Shown here in pieces: positions 17,009 through 24,306 of a DNA stretch of 45,989 nucleotides; within the stretch, counting starts at the first letter, position 1, and each line of letters begins with the position of its first letter. The notes beneath the pieces were generated by a model that was not told where the DNA came from, made no database searches, and saw only the letters and a program-made list of their open reading frames with translations. Origin of the DNA: an uncultured Collinsella sp. (GTDB taxonomy: Bacteria; Actinomycetota; Coriobacteriia; Coriobacteriales; Coriobacteriaceae); NCBI GenBank assembly GCA_900755005.1, contig CAAEEX010000105.1, forward strand, positions 1-45,989. The letters run 5' to 3'. Made by a program: the position numbers and the translations under genes.

Positions 17009-17917
17009 CTAGACGTTCGTGACGTCGAAACCCGTCGCGTCCATCTGACGCATAAACGACGGCATCTCCCCCGTCGCGGCGCAGGCGGCAATCTGATGCA
17101 GAGCCCCGGCAACCGCATCATCTGCCGCAGCGCCGATATGCCAGCGCGCGGCAGCCGTGACGGCCTCGTTGGCATTGGCGACTGCAACGGAATTGGGAAC
17201 GGCATCGATCATGGGCAAATCGTTATCGGAATCGCCGAATACGGCCACCTCGTCGGGCGTCAGGCCCAAAGCGCGCGCCAGCTCCAGCGCAGCACAGCCC
17301 TTGTCCCAGCCGGTCGGAAGAACGTCGAACAGGCGCACGCGGTTGTTGGGAAACACGAGCGAGAGCTCCGGCACCTCGGCGGCAACACGCTCGCGCAGCT
17401 CGGCGAGCTCCTCGCGCGAACGGGTGCTCCAGATATTCGCCTTGTATACCGGGGCATCGTCAACGACAGGGCGACAGGGAGCCTCTTCGCCCTTGAGCCA
17501 CGCGTTGCCGCCTGACTCCATGGCGCGACGCACACGCTCGGGATCGCTTGTCACGCAATAGGCGTCGTTGTCCCAAAAGTCATCACCCAGACGGTAGACC
17601 TTCAAATAGGTATCGTCGGTCTCTTGCTCCAGGTAGTCGGCCAGGCGCATAAGGGCATCGTTATCAGTTGCGCGCGAGGCAACCGCCTCGCCATCGACAA
17701 ACATCACCTGGCCGTTGCAAAACGCACCGGTCGAGAAGCACTCGGAGCGATTGCGGAACATCCAGCTCATCGCGGACGGCTGGCGACCCGAAACCGGGCC
17801 AAAATGCAGGCCCGCCGCCTGCATGGCATGAATGCCCTCGATGGCGCAGTCGCTGGCGCCATCGTGTCCAGCAGGAATCAGCGTATCGTCCATATCGGTC
17901 AGCACAAGTTTGATCAT
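17009..17917 (-). CDS. HAD-IIB (Cof-type) phosphatase
   Basis: 302 residues. Motif I is TDMDDTL (residues 7-13; nucleophile Asp plus general acid Asp), motif II lies near GPVSGRQPSAM, and motifs III/IV are the KGCAALELA Lys and GDSDNDLPMID. The cap domain between them is of the IIB type found in Cof and sugar-phosphate phosphatases. The true substrate cannot be read; members act on phosphosugars, flavin or thiamine-pathway phosphates. ATG 17917 follows GAGGGGACC. The downstream LysR gene starts 10 nt after its stop. Confidence 0.85.
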   Translation of the reverse strand: MIKLVLTDMDDTLIPAGHDGASDCAIEGIHAMQAAGLHFGPVSGRQPSAMSWMFRNRSECFSTGAFCNGQVMFVDGEAVASRATDNDALMRLADYLEQETDDTYLKVYRLGDDFWDNDAYCVTSDPERVRRAMESGGNAWLKGEEAPCRPVVDDAPVYKANIWSTRSREELAELRERVAAEVPELSLVFPNNRVRLFDVLPTGWDKGCAALELARALGLTPDEVAVFGDSDNDLPMIDAVPNSVAVANANEAVTAAARWHIGAAADDAVAGALHQIAACAATGEMPSFMRQMDATGFDVTNV

Positions 17918-17957
17918 AAGGTCCCCTCGGTCATTCTTTATCCCGTCTATTGTAACG

Positions 17958-18059
17958 ACCTGCCAATAAGGGACAGGTTTACTTGGCAGGTTTTATCTGG
18001 GAAAATGCAGCGCCCCTGTTGCCACCTGCCAAAATAAACCTGTCCCATATTGGCAGGTG
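17958..18059. repeat. Inverted pair of 34-36 nt palindromic elements
   Basis: Element A (17958-17991) has 9-bp ends ACCTGCCAA/TTGGCAGGT around a core with GGGACAGGTTTA. Element B (18023-18059) has 10-bp ends CACCTGCCAA/TTGGCAGGTG around TAAACCTGTCCC, the reverse complement of that core. The two lie head to head, 31 nt apart, immediately upstream of the TPP riboswitch. The CTGTCCC-like core recurs in the elements at 28839, 30096 and 33824. The arrangement is like a bacterial interspersed mosaic of REP units. Confidence 0.7.
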
Positions 18060-18085
18060 CGCTAGTATAGGGAACAACAGATTCG

Positions 18086-18177
18086 ATGCGGGAGTGCCGG
18101 CGGTGCAAACCACAAGGCTGAGAGGGCATAGGGCCCAATCCTTTGAACCTGTCAGTTAATGCTGGCGTAGGGAGCAT
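18086..18177 (+). ncRNA. TPP (THI-box) riboswitch
   Basis: The conserved TPP aptamer is plain: GCGGGAGTGCC, then GGCTGAGAGGGC, then CCTTTGAACCTG and finally GTTAATGCTGGCGTAGGGA. Closing helix P1 is ATGC/GCAT at 18086-18089 and 18174-18177. It precedes thiM, a thiamine salvage gene. A terminator hairpin lies 12 nt downstream, so control is probably by transcription termination when thiamine pyrophosphate is plentiful. Confidence 0.96.
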
Positions 18178-18189
18178 GCCGCCTTTACA

Positions 18190-18219
18190 GGGGCGCTGTC
18201 TATGCACAGCGCCCCTTTT
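18190..18219 (+). terminator. Riboswitch expression-platform terminator
   Basis: GGGGCGCTGT (18190-18199) pairs perfectly with ACAGCGCCCC (18206-18215) around TCTATG, followed by TTTT. Its position between the TPP aptamer and the thiM start makes it the likely switch. Confidence 0.88.
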
Positions 18220-18241
18220 CTATGCCAAGGAGGCATGTGCA

Positions 18242-19081
18242 GTGATTGATTCGGAACAGCTTAAGCAACATATGGTCAAGGCCGTAGAGGAGATTCGAGC
18301 CACCAATCCGATGGCCGGCTCCATCACCAACACGGTGACGATCGACTTTGTCGCCAACGCGCAGCTCGCCGTGGGCGGTTCGGCCGCCATGGTCTATCTG
18401 CCCGACGAGGGCGAGGCGCTCGTTGCCGGCGGCGGCGCCATCTATCTCAACATGGGCACGCTCTTCCCCATCTACGAGCAGACGATTCCCCGCGCGGCCA
18501 AGGCGGCACACGACGCCGGCAAGCCCTGGGTGCTCGATCCGGTGGGTCTGGGCATCGGTAGCCTGCGCACCCAGCTGGTAAACGAGCTCAAGCAGTACAA
18601 GCCCGCCATCGTACGCGGCAACGCCTCCGAGATCATCGCACTCTCCGGCCTGTGGGGTCTTGAGGGCGAGTCGGCCGATCTGAGCCGCGTACGTGGTGTC
18701 GATACCACCGACACGGTCGACGCCGCCCGCGATGCCGCCGTGGCGCTCGCTCGCTACACCGGCGGCGCCGTTGTGGTCTCGGGCGAAGTCGACCTGATTA
18801 CCGACGGCACGACCGTGGCCAAATCCCACGGCGGCAGCCCGCTCATGTCCAAGATCACCGGCTGCGGTTGCTCGCAGGGCGGCGTGCTGGCCGTGTACGC
18901 CTGTGCTACCGATCCGTTTACGGCAGCAGTCTGCGGCACCGCCGTCTACAACGTTGCCGGCACGCGTGCCGCCGCCGTCGCCGATGCCCCGGCAAGCTTT
19001 AAGGTCGCCTTTATCGACGAGCTCTACCGCGCAACCGCCCAGGATATTGCCGACAACCGACTCGAGCTCGAGGAGGCATAA
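18242..19081 (+). CDS. thiM: Hydroxyethylthiazole kinase
   Basis: 279 residues. ThiM phosphorylates the thiazole alcohol in thiamine salvage. Conserved segments include SITNTVTIDFVANAQLAVGG near the N-terminus, VLDPVGLG, GNASEI and the C-terminal KITGCGCSQGG, whose Cys matches the position of the ThiM active-site Cys. The start is GTG 18242, 8 nt after AAGGAGG; an ATG inside that spacer is out of frame. It is the first gene of a tight operon (3 nt to the next gene, then a 4-nt overlap to thiE) under the TPP riboswitch. No thiD is present in the window, so HMP-phosphate kinase must be encoded elsewhere. Confidence 0.95.
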   Translation: MIDSEQLKQHMVKAVEEIRATNPMAGSITNTVTIDFVANAQLAVGGSAAMVYLPDEGEALVAGGGAIYLNMGTLFPIYEQTIPRAAKAAHDAGKPWVLDPVGLGIGSLRTQLVNELKQYKPAIVRGNASEIIALSGLWGLEGESADLSRVRGVDTTDTVDAARDAAVALARYTGGAVVVSGEVDLITDGTTVAKSHGGSPLMSKITGCGCSQGGVLAVYACATDPFTAAVCGTAVYNVAGTRAAAVADAPASFKVAFIDELYRATAQDIADNRLELEEA

Positions 19082-19084
19082 GCC

Positions 19085-19426
19085 ATGTCCGAACCCGCAA
19101 CCAATGCCGGCATGAACACGCTCGTCGCCGTGGCCATCGCCCCATGCGGCACCGGCGACGAGCTGTCCGCCGAGGTCGCCGAGGTCGTGCGCGTCATTCG
19201 CGAGAGCGGCCTTCCCAACCGCACCACCTCGATGTTCACCGAGATCGAGGGCGACTGGGACGAGGTCATGCAGGTCGTGCGCGACGCGACCTTTGTGTTG
19301 GCGAGCAAGGGCATCCGCACCGAAGTCGTGCTCAAAGCCGATATTCGACCCGGATTTACCGACACCATGACCGGCAAACTCAAGCGCATGGAAGCACAGA
19401 TCAAAAAGCAGGAGGAAGCACAATGA
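19085..19426 (+). CDS. MTH1187/YkoF-type thiamine-binding protein
   Basis: 113 residues of the small thiamine-binding (DUF77/MTH1187) family, a ferredoxin-like fold that binds thiamine or its pyrimidine. Typical features are the opening VAVAIAPCGTGDELSAEVAEV, the TSMFTEIEGDWDEVM segment and the KADIRPG stretch. It sits between thiM (3 nt) and thiE (ATGA overlap), so it is cotranscribed and translationally coupled with them under the TPP riboswitch. A carrier or sensor role for a thiamine precursor is inferred. Confidence 0.85.
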   Translation: MSEPATNAGMNTLVAVAIAPCGTGDELSAEVAEVVRVIRESGLPNRTTSMFTEIEGDWDEVMQVVRDATFVLASKGIRTEVVLKADIRPGFTDTMTGKLKRMEAQIKKQEEAQ

Positions 19427-20118
19427 GCATCCGCGACAACCTTGATATCTCGGCCTATCTGGTACTCGGCCCCGAAAACACCCTCGGACGCCCCGTGGGC
19501 GATGTGGTGGCCCAGGCACTCGACGCCGGCTTTACCTGCATCCAGGTGCGCTCCAAGGTGGCAAGCGCCCGCGAGATCATTGCGCTGACCGACGACGCCG
19601 CGCAGGCAATCGCACAGGCCGGCAAGACCGGTCAGGTCGCCCTGTTAATCGATGACCGTCTGGACTGTGTGCTTGCCGCGCGCGAGCAGGGCATTGCCGT
19701 CGATGGCGTGCACGTAGGCCAGAGCGACATTCCCGTCGAGGTCTGCCGCAAGCTGCTGGGCCCCGATGCCATTGTGGGCCTTTCGGCCCGTTGCGAGGAG
19801 ATGCTCGAGTACGTCAAGACCGCCGACATGAGCCTGGTCGACTACCTGGGCATCGGCCCGCTCCACGAGACCAAGACCAAGCGCGATTGCGGACGCGCGG
19901 CCGACGGCTCCATCATCACCAAAAGCTTTGAGGACCTGACCGCACTCCACGCGGCAAGCCCCGTGCCCATCGTGGTGGGCGGCGGCGTCAAGACGGCTGA
20001 CCTGCCGCAGCTCAAGGCCACCGGCGTCGACGGCTTCTTTGTGGTGAGCGCCGTCTGCAGTGCCGACGACCCTCACGCCGCAGCCAAGGAGCTCGTCGAC
20101 ACCTGGCAGCAGGCATAG
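19423..20118 (+). CDS. thiE: Thiamine phosphate synthase
   Basis: 231 residues forming a TIM barrel. ThiE joins HMP-pyrophosphate and thiazole phosphate to give thiamine phosphate. Seen motifs: TCIQVRSK, the LLIDDRLDCVLA strand with substrate-binding Asp, GVHVGQSDIP, VGLSARCEEM, DYLGIGPLHETKTK and the phosphate loop VGGGVKTADL. The start ATG overlaps the previous stop (ATGA), with CAGGAGG upstream. Together with ThiM it completes the salvage branch from thiazole; it ends the operon and is followed by a strong inverted repeat. Confidence 0.95.
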   Translation: MSIRDNLDISAYLVLGPENTLGRPVGDVVAQALDAGFTCIQVRSKVASAREIIALTDDAAQAIAQAGKTGQVALLIDDRLDCVLAAREQGIAVDGVHVGQSDIPVEVCRKLLGPDAIVGLSARCEEMLEYVKTADMSLVDYLGIGPLHETKTKRDCGRAADGSIITKSFEDLTALHAASPVPIVVGGGVKTADLPQLKATGVDGFFVVSAVCSADDPHAAAKELVDTWQQA

Positions 20119-20162
20119 GCATAAGCCGAGCAGCTGCTCCGCGACTACAAATCTTCAGCTAC

Positions 20163-20270
20163 GGAAAGCGCATCCCAGTTTGGACGTCCATTCTGGGATG
20201 CGCTTTCCACATACGGCTCCATTGGGAAACCGCATCCCATTCCTGGGGCAAATTCTGGGATGCGCTTTCC
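20163..20270. repeat. Two tandem hairpins sharing a GGAAAGCGCATCCCA arm
   Basis: Hairpin 1 (20163-20208) has perfect 16-bp arms GGAAAGCGCATCCCAG/CTGGGATGCGCTTTCC around 14 nt that contain GGACGTCC. Hairpin 2 (20224-20270) repeats the arm with one change (GGGAAACCGCATCCCA/TGGGATGCGCTTTCC) and a different 16-nt loop. They fill the gap between the converging thiE and patatin genes. No T run follows, so they resemble repeat units more than plain terminators, though they may stop transcription. Confidence 0.75.
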
Positions 20271-20280
20271 GCCGTGGCCC

Positions 20281-21150
20281 CTACCCCGCCAGATACGCTT
20301 CCAGCGCGGGCAGCGTCGCCTCCGCATCGCGGCGACCGATCTGATAGATGCGCTCAAGTTCATCGGGCTCGCGGCAAAGCGACGGCACTTTCACCGATTC
20401 ACTCGGCCGCACCACAAAGATCTCGCCGGCGGCCTCACGACGCGCAAGGTCATCGAGCGTGGCGTTATACACCTCATGCCGATGCTCAAGCGCTGCGACA
20501 AACTCCGGGTAGTGACGATACACACGACGCAGCATGGGCATCAAGCTATTGGCCTCTTTTACAAAACCCGCCGGCTGCGTCAGCACCACCACATTGCGGT
20601 CGTAACCCTGAGCAAACAGCCAGGCGCTGGGAATAGAGTCCGCAACGCCGCCATCCAAATACCGATGCCCATCAATCCGAACAGGCCTGGTCGCCACGGG
20701 AATCGCCGACGAAGCACGAATCCACTCGATATCGCGCTCGTCACCGTAAGGCAGGTCATGGTAGACGGCCTCGCCTGTCTCGATATCAGTGCATACGCAC
20801 GTAAACCTCATGGGACTGGCGCGGTAGGCATCTAAGTCGATGGGATCGCGCTCGATAGGCACCTCATGATACGCAAACTCGGCATTGAACATGTCGCCGG
20901 TTCGCAGCCAGCTCGTCACGCTCGCATAGCGCTTGTCAGCGCAATAGGCCTTGTTGTAACGAATGGCGCGACCAATCTGGCGCGACTTAAAGTTGTAGCC
21001 AAACGCGGCGCCTGCCGAGACACCCACCATATGATCGCAGGTCAGGCCATGTTCCATCCAAACGTCGAGCACGCCTGCCGTATACATGCCCCGGTAGCCA
21101 CCGCCCTCGAGTGCCAGACCCACCGTGTGCGCCTTACTTGGCAGTGCCAT
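20281..21150 (-). CDS. Patatin-like phospholipase
   Basis: 289 residues of the patatin/RssA family. The oxyanion loop is GGGYRG (residues 16-21), the nucleophile is Ser45 in GVSAG, and the catalytic Asp166 lies in LDGGVADSIP, so the Ser-Asp dyad is complete. Such enzymes hydrolyse acyl lipids at the membrane. I chose ATG 21150 (GGGGA about 7 nt upstream); the open frame extends to a TTG at 21228 without a ribosome site. There is no signal peptide. The native lipid substrate is unknown. Confidence 0.85.
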   Translation of the reverse strand: MALPSKAHTVGLALEGGGYRGMYTAGVLDVWMEHGLTCDHMVGVSAGAAFGYNFKSRQIGRAIRYNKAYCADKRYASVTSWLRTGDMFNAEFAYHEVPIERDPIDLDAYRASPMRFTCVCTDIETGEAVYHDLPYGDERDIEWIRASSAIPVATRPVRIDGHRYLDGGVADSIPSAWLFAQGYDRNVVVLTQPAGFVKEANSLMPMLRRVYRHYPEFVAALEHRHEVYNATLDDLARREAAGEIFVVRPSESVKVPSLCREPDELERIYQIGRRDAEATLPALEAYLAG

Positions 21151-21296
21151 GCAACCATCCCCGTCCTCATGCTTTTGAACGGAACAAGTATACCCGTCAA
21201 CATATACCGTCTCGGTCACATTTGCCAATGCAAACCAAGCACTACCACTCGGCGTTTAATTTTTACCGACTGACCATGTTTATACAAACACGCCCC

Positions 21297-21318
21297 TATA
21301 ATGATGTTCGCATCATTA
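21297..21318 (+). promoter_or_regulatory. TATAAT -10 overlapping an 8-bp palindrome
   Basis: A consensus TATAAT (21297-21302) overlaps the perfect hairpin TAATGATG-TTCG-CATCATTA (21299-21318). It lies 150-170 bp before the long c-di-GMP gene, in the 317-bp gap 21151-21467. No clear -35 is seen, and I recognised no c-di-GMP riboswitch in the leader. Confidence 0.4.
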
Positions 21319-21467
21319 GGCAACAACACCAAACAGTAGACAACAATCCAGCCTATCGACAAAACAAGGCGGGGACGAAAGTTCACGCGTCCATAGACCG
21401 CAGAAGGTCACATTGACAAGAAAAACATCCGAGGCAAGCCATCTCGACCCCAGAAAGCCGCTCACAT

Positions 21468-24179
21468 ATGAACACAGCCAACACCTATACCGAGACGCTC
21501 CAAAAGATCATTCAAGACCTGTTCGAGCGCCCGGAAGACCTGGTAAGGACAGCCTTTACCGACCAACTTACCGGCCTTGGCAACCGCGGCGGCTATACCC
21601 GCTCGTTGGAAGAGCTCTGGGAGCAGGGCACGCCGGTCACCATGGCGTTTATCGATATCGATAACCTCAAGCACTGCAACGACGCCTTCGGTCACGACGA
21701 GGGTAACCGCTACATTATGCAGGTGAGCCTGTACCTTAAGCTCTATATCAAAGTTGACGAGGCGGTGTTTCGCCTGGGTGGCGACGAGTTCGCAATCTTG
21801 TCCACCGTCGCGACCGAAGACGACCTTGCCGAGCGCCTTGAGCATTGCCGCTCGGTGCTGCTCAAAAACAACGACGCCGAGATGCCTCACTCGTTTAGCT
21901 ATGGCGTATCGCATGCCGACCCAAAACTGGGCGAAACGTCCGATCGTATGACGCTCGATGCCGACCACCGCATGTACGACTACAAGCTGCGCCATGCCGT
22001 ACACCTGGATCGTCGCAATATCAAACAAGTTCATGCAAACGATTTTGAAGTCAGCGACCGTGTCTTCGACGCCTTCTCGATGCTTGACGAGGGACGATAT
22101 TTCTTTATCGAGAACTTGGACAAACATCGCACCCTTTGGTCACAAGGCGCCTTGCGCGATTTCGGTCTTCCTTCGGAGCATATAGACAACTGCCACGATT
22201 ACTGGAAAACGCGCGTCCATCCCGATGACCTCGAGGCCTATATCAACGATATCAACCAGATTTACAACGGCTCCAAGCACTATCGCGTCATGCAGTATCG
22301 AGTGCGCAACGCTGCTGGCGATTACGTGCTTTGTCGCGTCCGAGGCTATCGCATCGACGGAAACGGAGACACGCCCTCGCTCTACGTTGGCGAACTCGTC
22401 AATCACGCTCTGGTCGAGACGATTGACCCCGCAACAGGGCTTGGAACCCAGCGCATGTTGATCGGCGCCATTGATACTTGCCGCCGCGATAACCGCGGGA
22501 TGGGCCTTGCCGCCGTGCGTGTTCGCGGTACAACGCAGCTCAATGAACGCTATGGGGCCGACGCCGTCGATGCCATGCTTTCCGAGTATGCCGGCCGCAT
22601 GCTCTCGCTCATCCGCGGCAGAAGCCGTGTATTCCGCTCGCGCAGCGCGCAGTTCGTTGTACTTACCGATAGTTTTGACCGCAATGCCTTCGATCACCTC
22701 GTTGGGGATTTGGAACATGTTGTCTCAAAACCCATCCAGATTGCCGGCGACGTCATCACCCCCACATGCCTGGTCGTGCCTGTCTACTACGAGCGCCTTG
22801 TTAACCAGGCACCGGCCGTTTTGGACGAACTCGACCGCCGCATTCGCGCCATAAACGGACCGTTCCACAACGACAGTCCCTGCATTCCCGAAATCAAGCG
22901 CAAAGGCGCAATCGCCGAGCGCATCGACCCGCTCACCGGCCTCTACCGCCCCAGTGAGTTTATGCGACGCGCCAATGCCTTTCTGTCGACGGCACAAGGC
23001 AGCGCATGGTGCATTGCCACCGTCGACATGGGACACATGCGCCTGTTTAACGAATGGCACGGACAAACCGAGGGCGACCGCGTGCTTGCCGATGTGGGCA
23101 CGGTGCTTAAGGATATCGAGAACGCGGGCATGGGCGTTGCGGGCTACTGGGGCATGGACGACTTTTGCATCCTTGCTCCCTTTGACCGCGATACGATTCA
23201 TCGAATTTATGCCGGCGTGCGCGAAGCGGTTGCCAGGCACGACGACGGCGTGAGTTTTTGGCCGTCCATGGGCGTCTACCCCGTCAAACCCCGTGAGGAA
23301 ATCACCATCGACGCTCAGGCAAGGGCCATGTATGCCAACCGTCGCGCCAAAAATGACTTTAAGGACCGCATCGCTGTTTTCCGCCCCGAAGAGTACGCCC
23401 ACGAGGTTGCGTTTCACAACACCCTCACCGAGTTCCAATATGCGCTCTCCAACGATCGTATCACCTACTACCTGCAGCCCCAGGTGGACATGGAAACCGG
23501 CGAGATTGTTGGTGCCGAGGCGCTCACACGCTGGATTGGTAATGACGGCACCCTCATTCCGCCCGTTTCCTTTATCCCGACGCTCGAGGAAAGCGGTTTT
23601 GTGGTGACGCTCGACAAATATATTTGGCAGAGCGTTGCCTTTTGGCTGCGCAAGCGCCTTGACCAGGGGCTTCGCGTGGTTCCGATCTCGCTTAATGTGT
23701 CGCGCGTGGATATCCTTGCCTGCGATGTCGCCGAGCATATGAGCGCGCTTGCCGCCAACTACAATCTATCGCCCGAGCTCATGCGCATCGAGATTACCGA
23801 GACTGCCTATACCGGAGAGCCCGAGGCTGTGGATAAACTGACGGCCGACCTGCACACCCGCGGCTTCTCGACCTACATGGACGATTTTGGCACCGGCCAG
23901 TCCACGCTCGCGATGCTCAAAAACGTCAACGTCGACGTCATCAAACTCGACCGCACGTTTGTGCCCGTCGACGGCGATCAAGGCCGTAGCGCGCAAATCA
24001 TTTCGTCGATGCTCGGGATGGCGCAATCGCTCGATCTGCCCGTTGTGATCGAAGGCGTCGAGACGGAGGCGCAGGCTCAGCTGCTGCGTCAGATGGGCGC
24101 ACGCTATGCACAGGGTTTCCTCTACTACCGTCCTATGCCGGCGGTAGATTTTGAGAAGCTGCTCGATGGCGAAGATTGA
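21468..24179 (+). CDS. Multi-domain c-di-GMP protein: GGDEF-PAS-GGDEF*-GGDEF*-EAL
   Basis: 903 residues, no transmembrane segment. GGDEF-1 (about 25-190) is intact: DQLTGLGNR, FIDIDNLKHCNDAFGHDEG and GGDEF at 104-108; the inhibitory-site RxxD is replaced by KxxE. A PAS fold follows (~200-315). GGDEF-2 (~320-450) has SRSAQF where GGDEF should be, and GGDEF-3 (~480-620) has GMDDF. The EAL domain (~640-900) keeps AEALTRW, NVSR, EITET, DDFGTGQS, KLDRTF and EGVETEAQ, so phosphodiesterase activity is likely. Thus one protein carries one apparently active cyclase, two degenerate ones and one phosphodiesterase. The next gene is a paralogue of its first half. PAS input is inferred to be soluble. Confidence 0.88.
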   Translation: MNTANTYTETLQKIIQDLFERPEDLVRTAFTDQLTGLGNRGGYTRSLEELWEQGTPVTMAFIDIDNLKHCNDAFGHDEGNRYIMQVSLYLKLYIKVDEAVFRLGGDEFAILSTVATEDDLAERLEHCRSVLLKNNDAEMPHSFSYGVSHADPKLGETSDRMTLDADHRMYDYKLRHAVHLDRRNIKQVHANDFEVSDRVFDAFSMLDEGRYFFIENLDKHRTLWSQGALRDFGLPSEHIDNCHDYWKTRVHPDDLEAYINDINQIYNGSKHYRVMQYRVRNAAGDYVLCRVRGYRIDGNGDTPSLYVGELVNHALVETIDPATGLGTQRMLIGAIDTCRRDNRGMGLAAVRVRGTTQLNERYGADAVDAMLSEYAGRMLSLIRGRSRVFRSRSAQFVVLTDSFDRNAFDHLVGDLEHVVSKPIQIAGDVITPTCLVVPVYYERLVNQAPAVLDELDRRIRAINGPFHNDSPCIPEIKRKGAIAERIDPLTGLYRPSEFMRRANAFLSTAQGSAWCIATVDMGHMRLFNEWHGQTEGDRVLADVGTVLKDIENAGMGVAGYWGMDDFCILAPFDRDTIHRIYAGVREAVARHDDGVSFWPSMGVYPVKPREEITIDAQARAMYANRRAKNDFKDRIAVFRPEEYAHEVAFHNTLTEFQYALSNDRITYYLQPQVDMETGEIVGAEALTRWIGNDGTLIPPVSFIPTLEESGFVVTLDKYIWQSVAFWLRKRLDQGLRVVPISLNVSRVDILACDVAEHMSALAANYNLSPELMRIEITETAYTGEPEAVDKLTADLHTRGFSTYMDDFGTGQSTLAMLKNVNVDVIKLDRTFVPVDGDQGRSAQIISSMLGMAQSLDLPVVIEGVETEAQAQLLRQMGARYAQGFLYYRPMPAVDFEKLLDGED

Positions 24180-24239
24180 TGCATTCACATGCAGGCCGCT
24201 ACCGTTGAGGGGCACGTTTGTCCCCATTGGCTAACTTAT

Positions 24240-24271
24240 TATCCCCATTAAAATGCAATTGGGGATATGAT
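24240..24271. promoter_or_regulatory. Inverted repeat and -10-like box before second c-di-GMP gene
   Basis: TATCCCCA (24240-24247) and TGGGGATA (24260-24267) form an 8-bp inverted repeat with 12 nt between, overlapping TATGAT (24266-24271). A second GGGG...CCCC hairpin lies at 24209-24225. Possible operator/promoter for the gene at 24307. Confidence 0.35.
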
Positions 24272-24306
24272 ACAAACCATTATCTCGCCCAAGGAGGTTT
24301 TACATC

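Noticed and set aside
21229..21467. c-di-GMP riboswitch before the c-di-GMP gene
   Set aside because: The leader lacks the conserved GEMM cores; only a promoter-like box and a small hairpin are visible.
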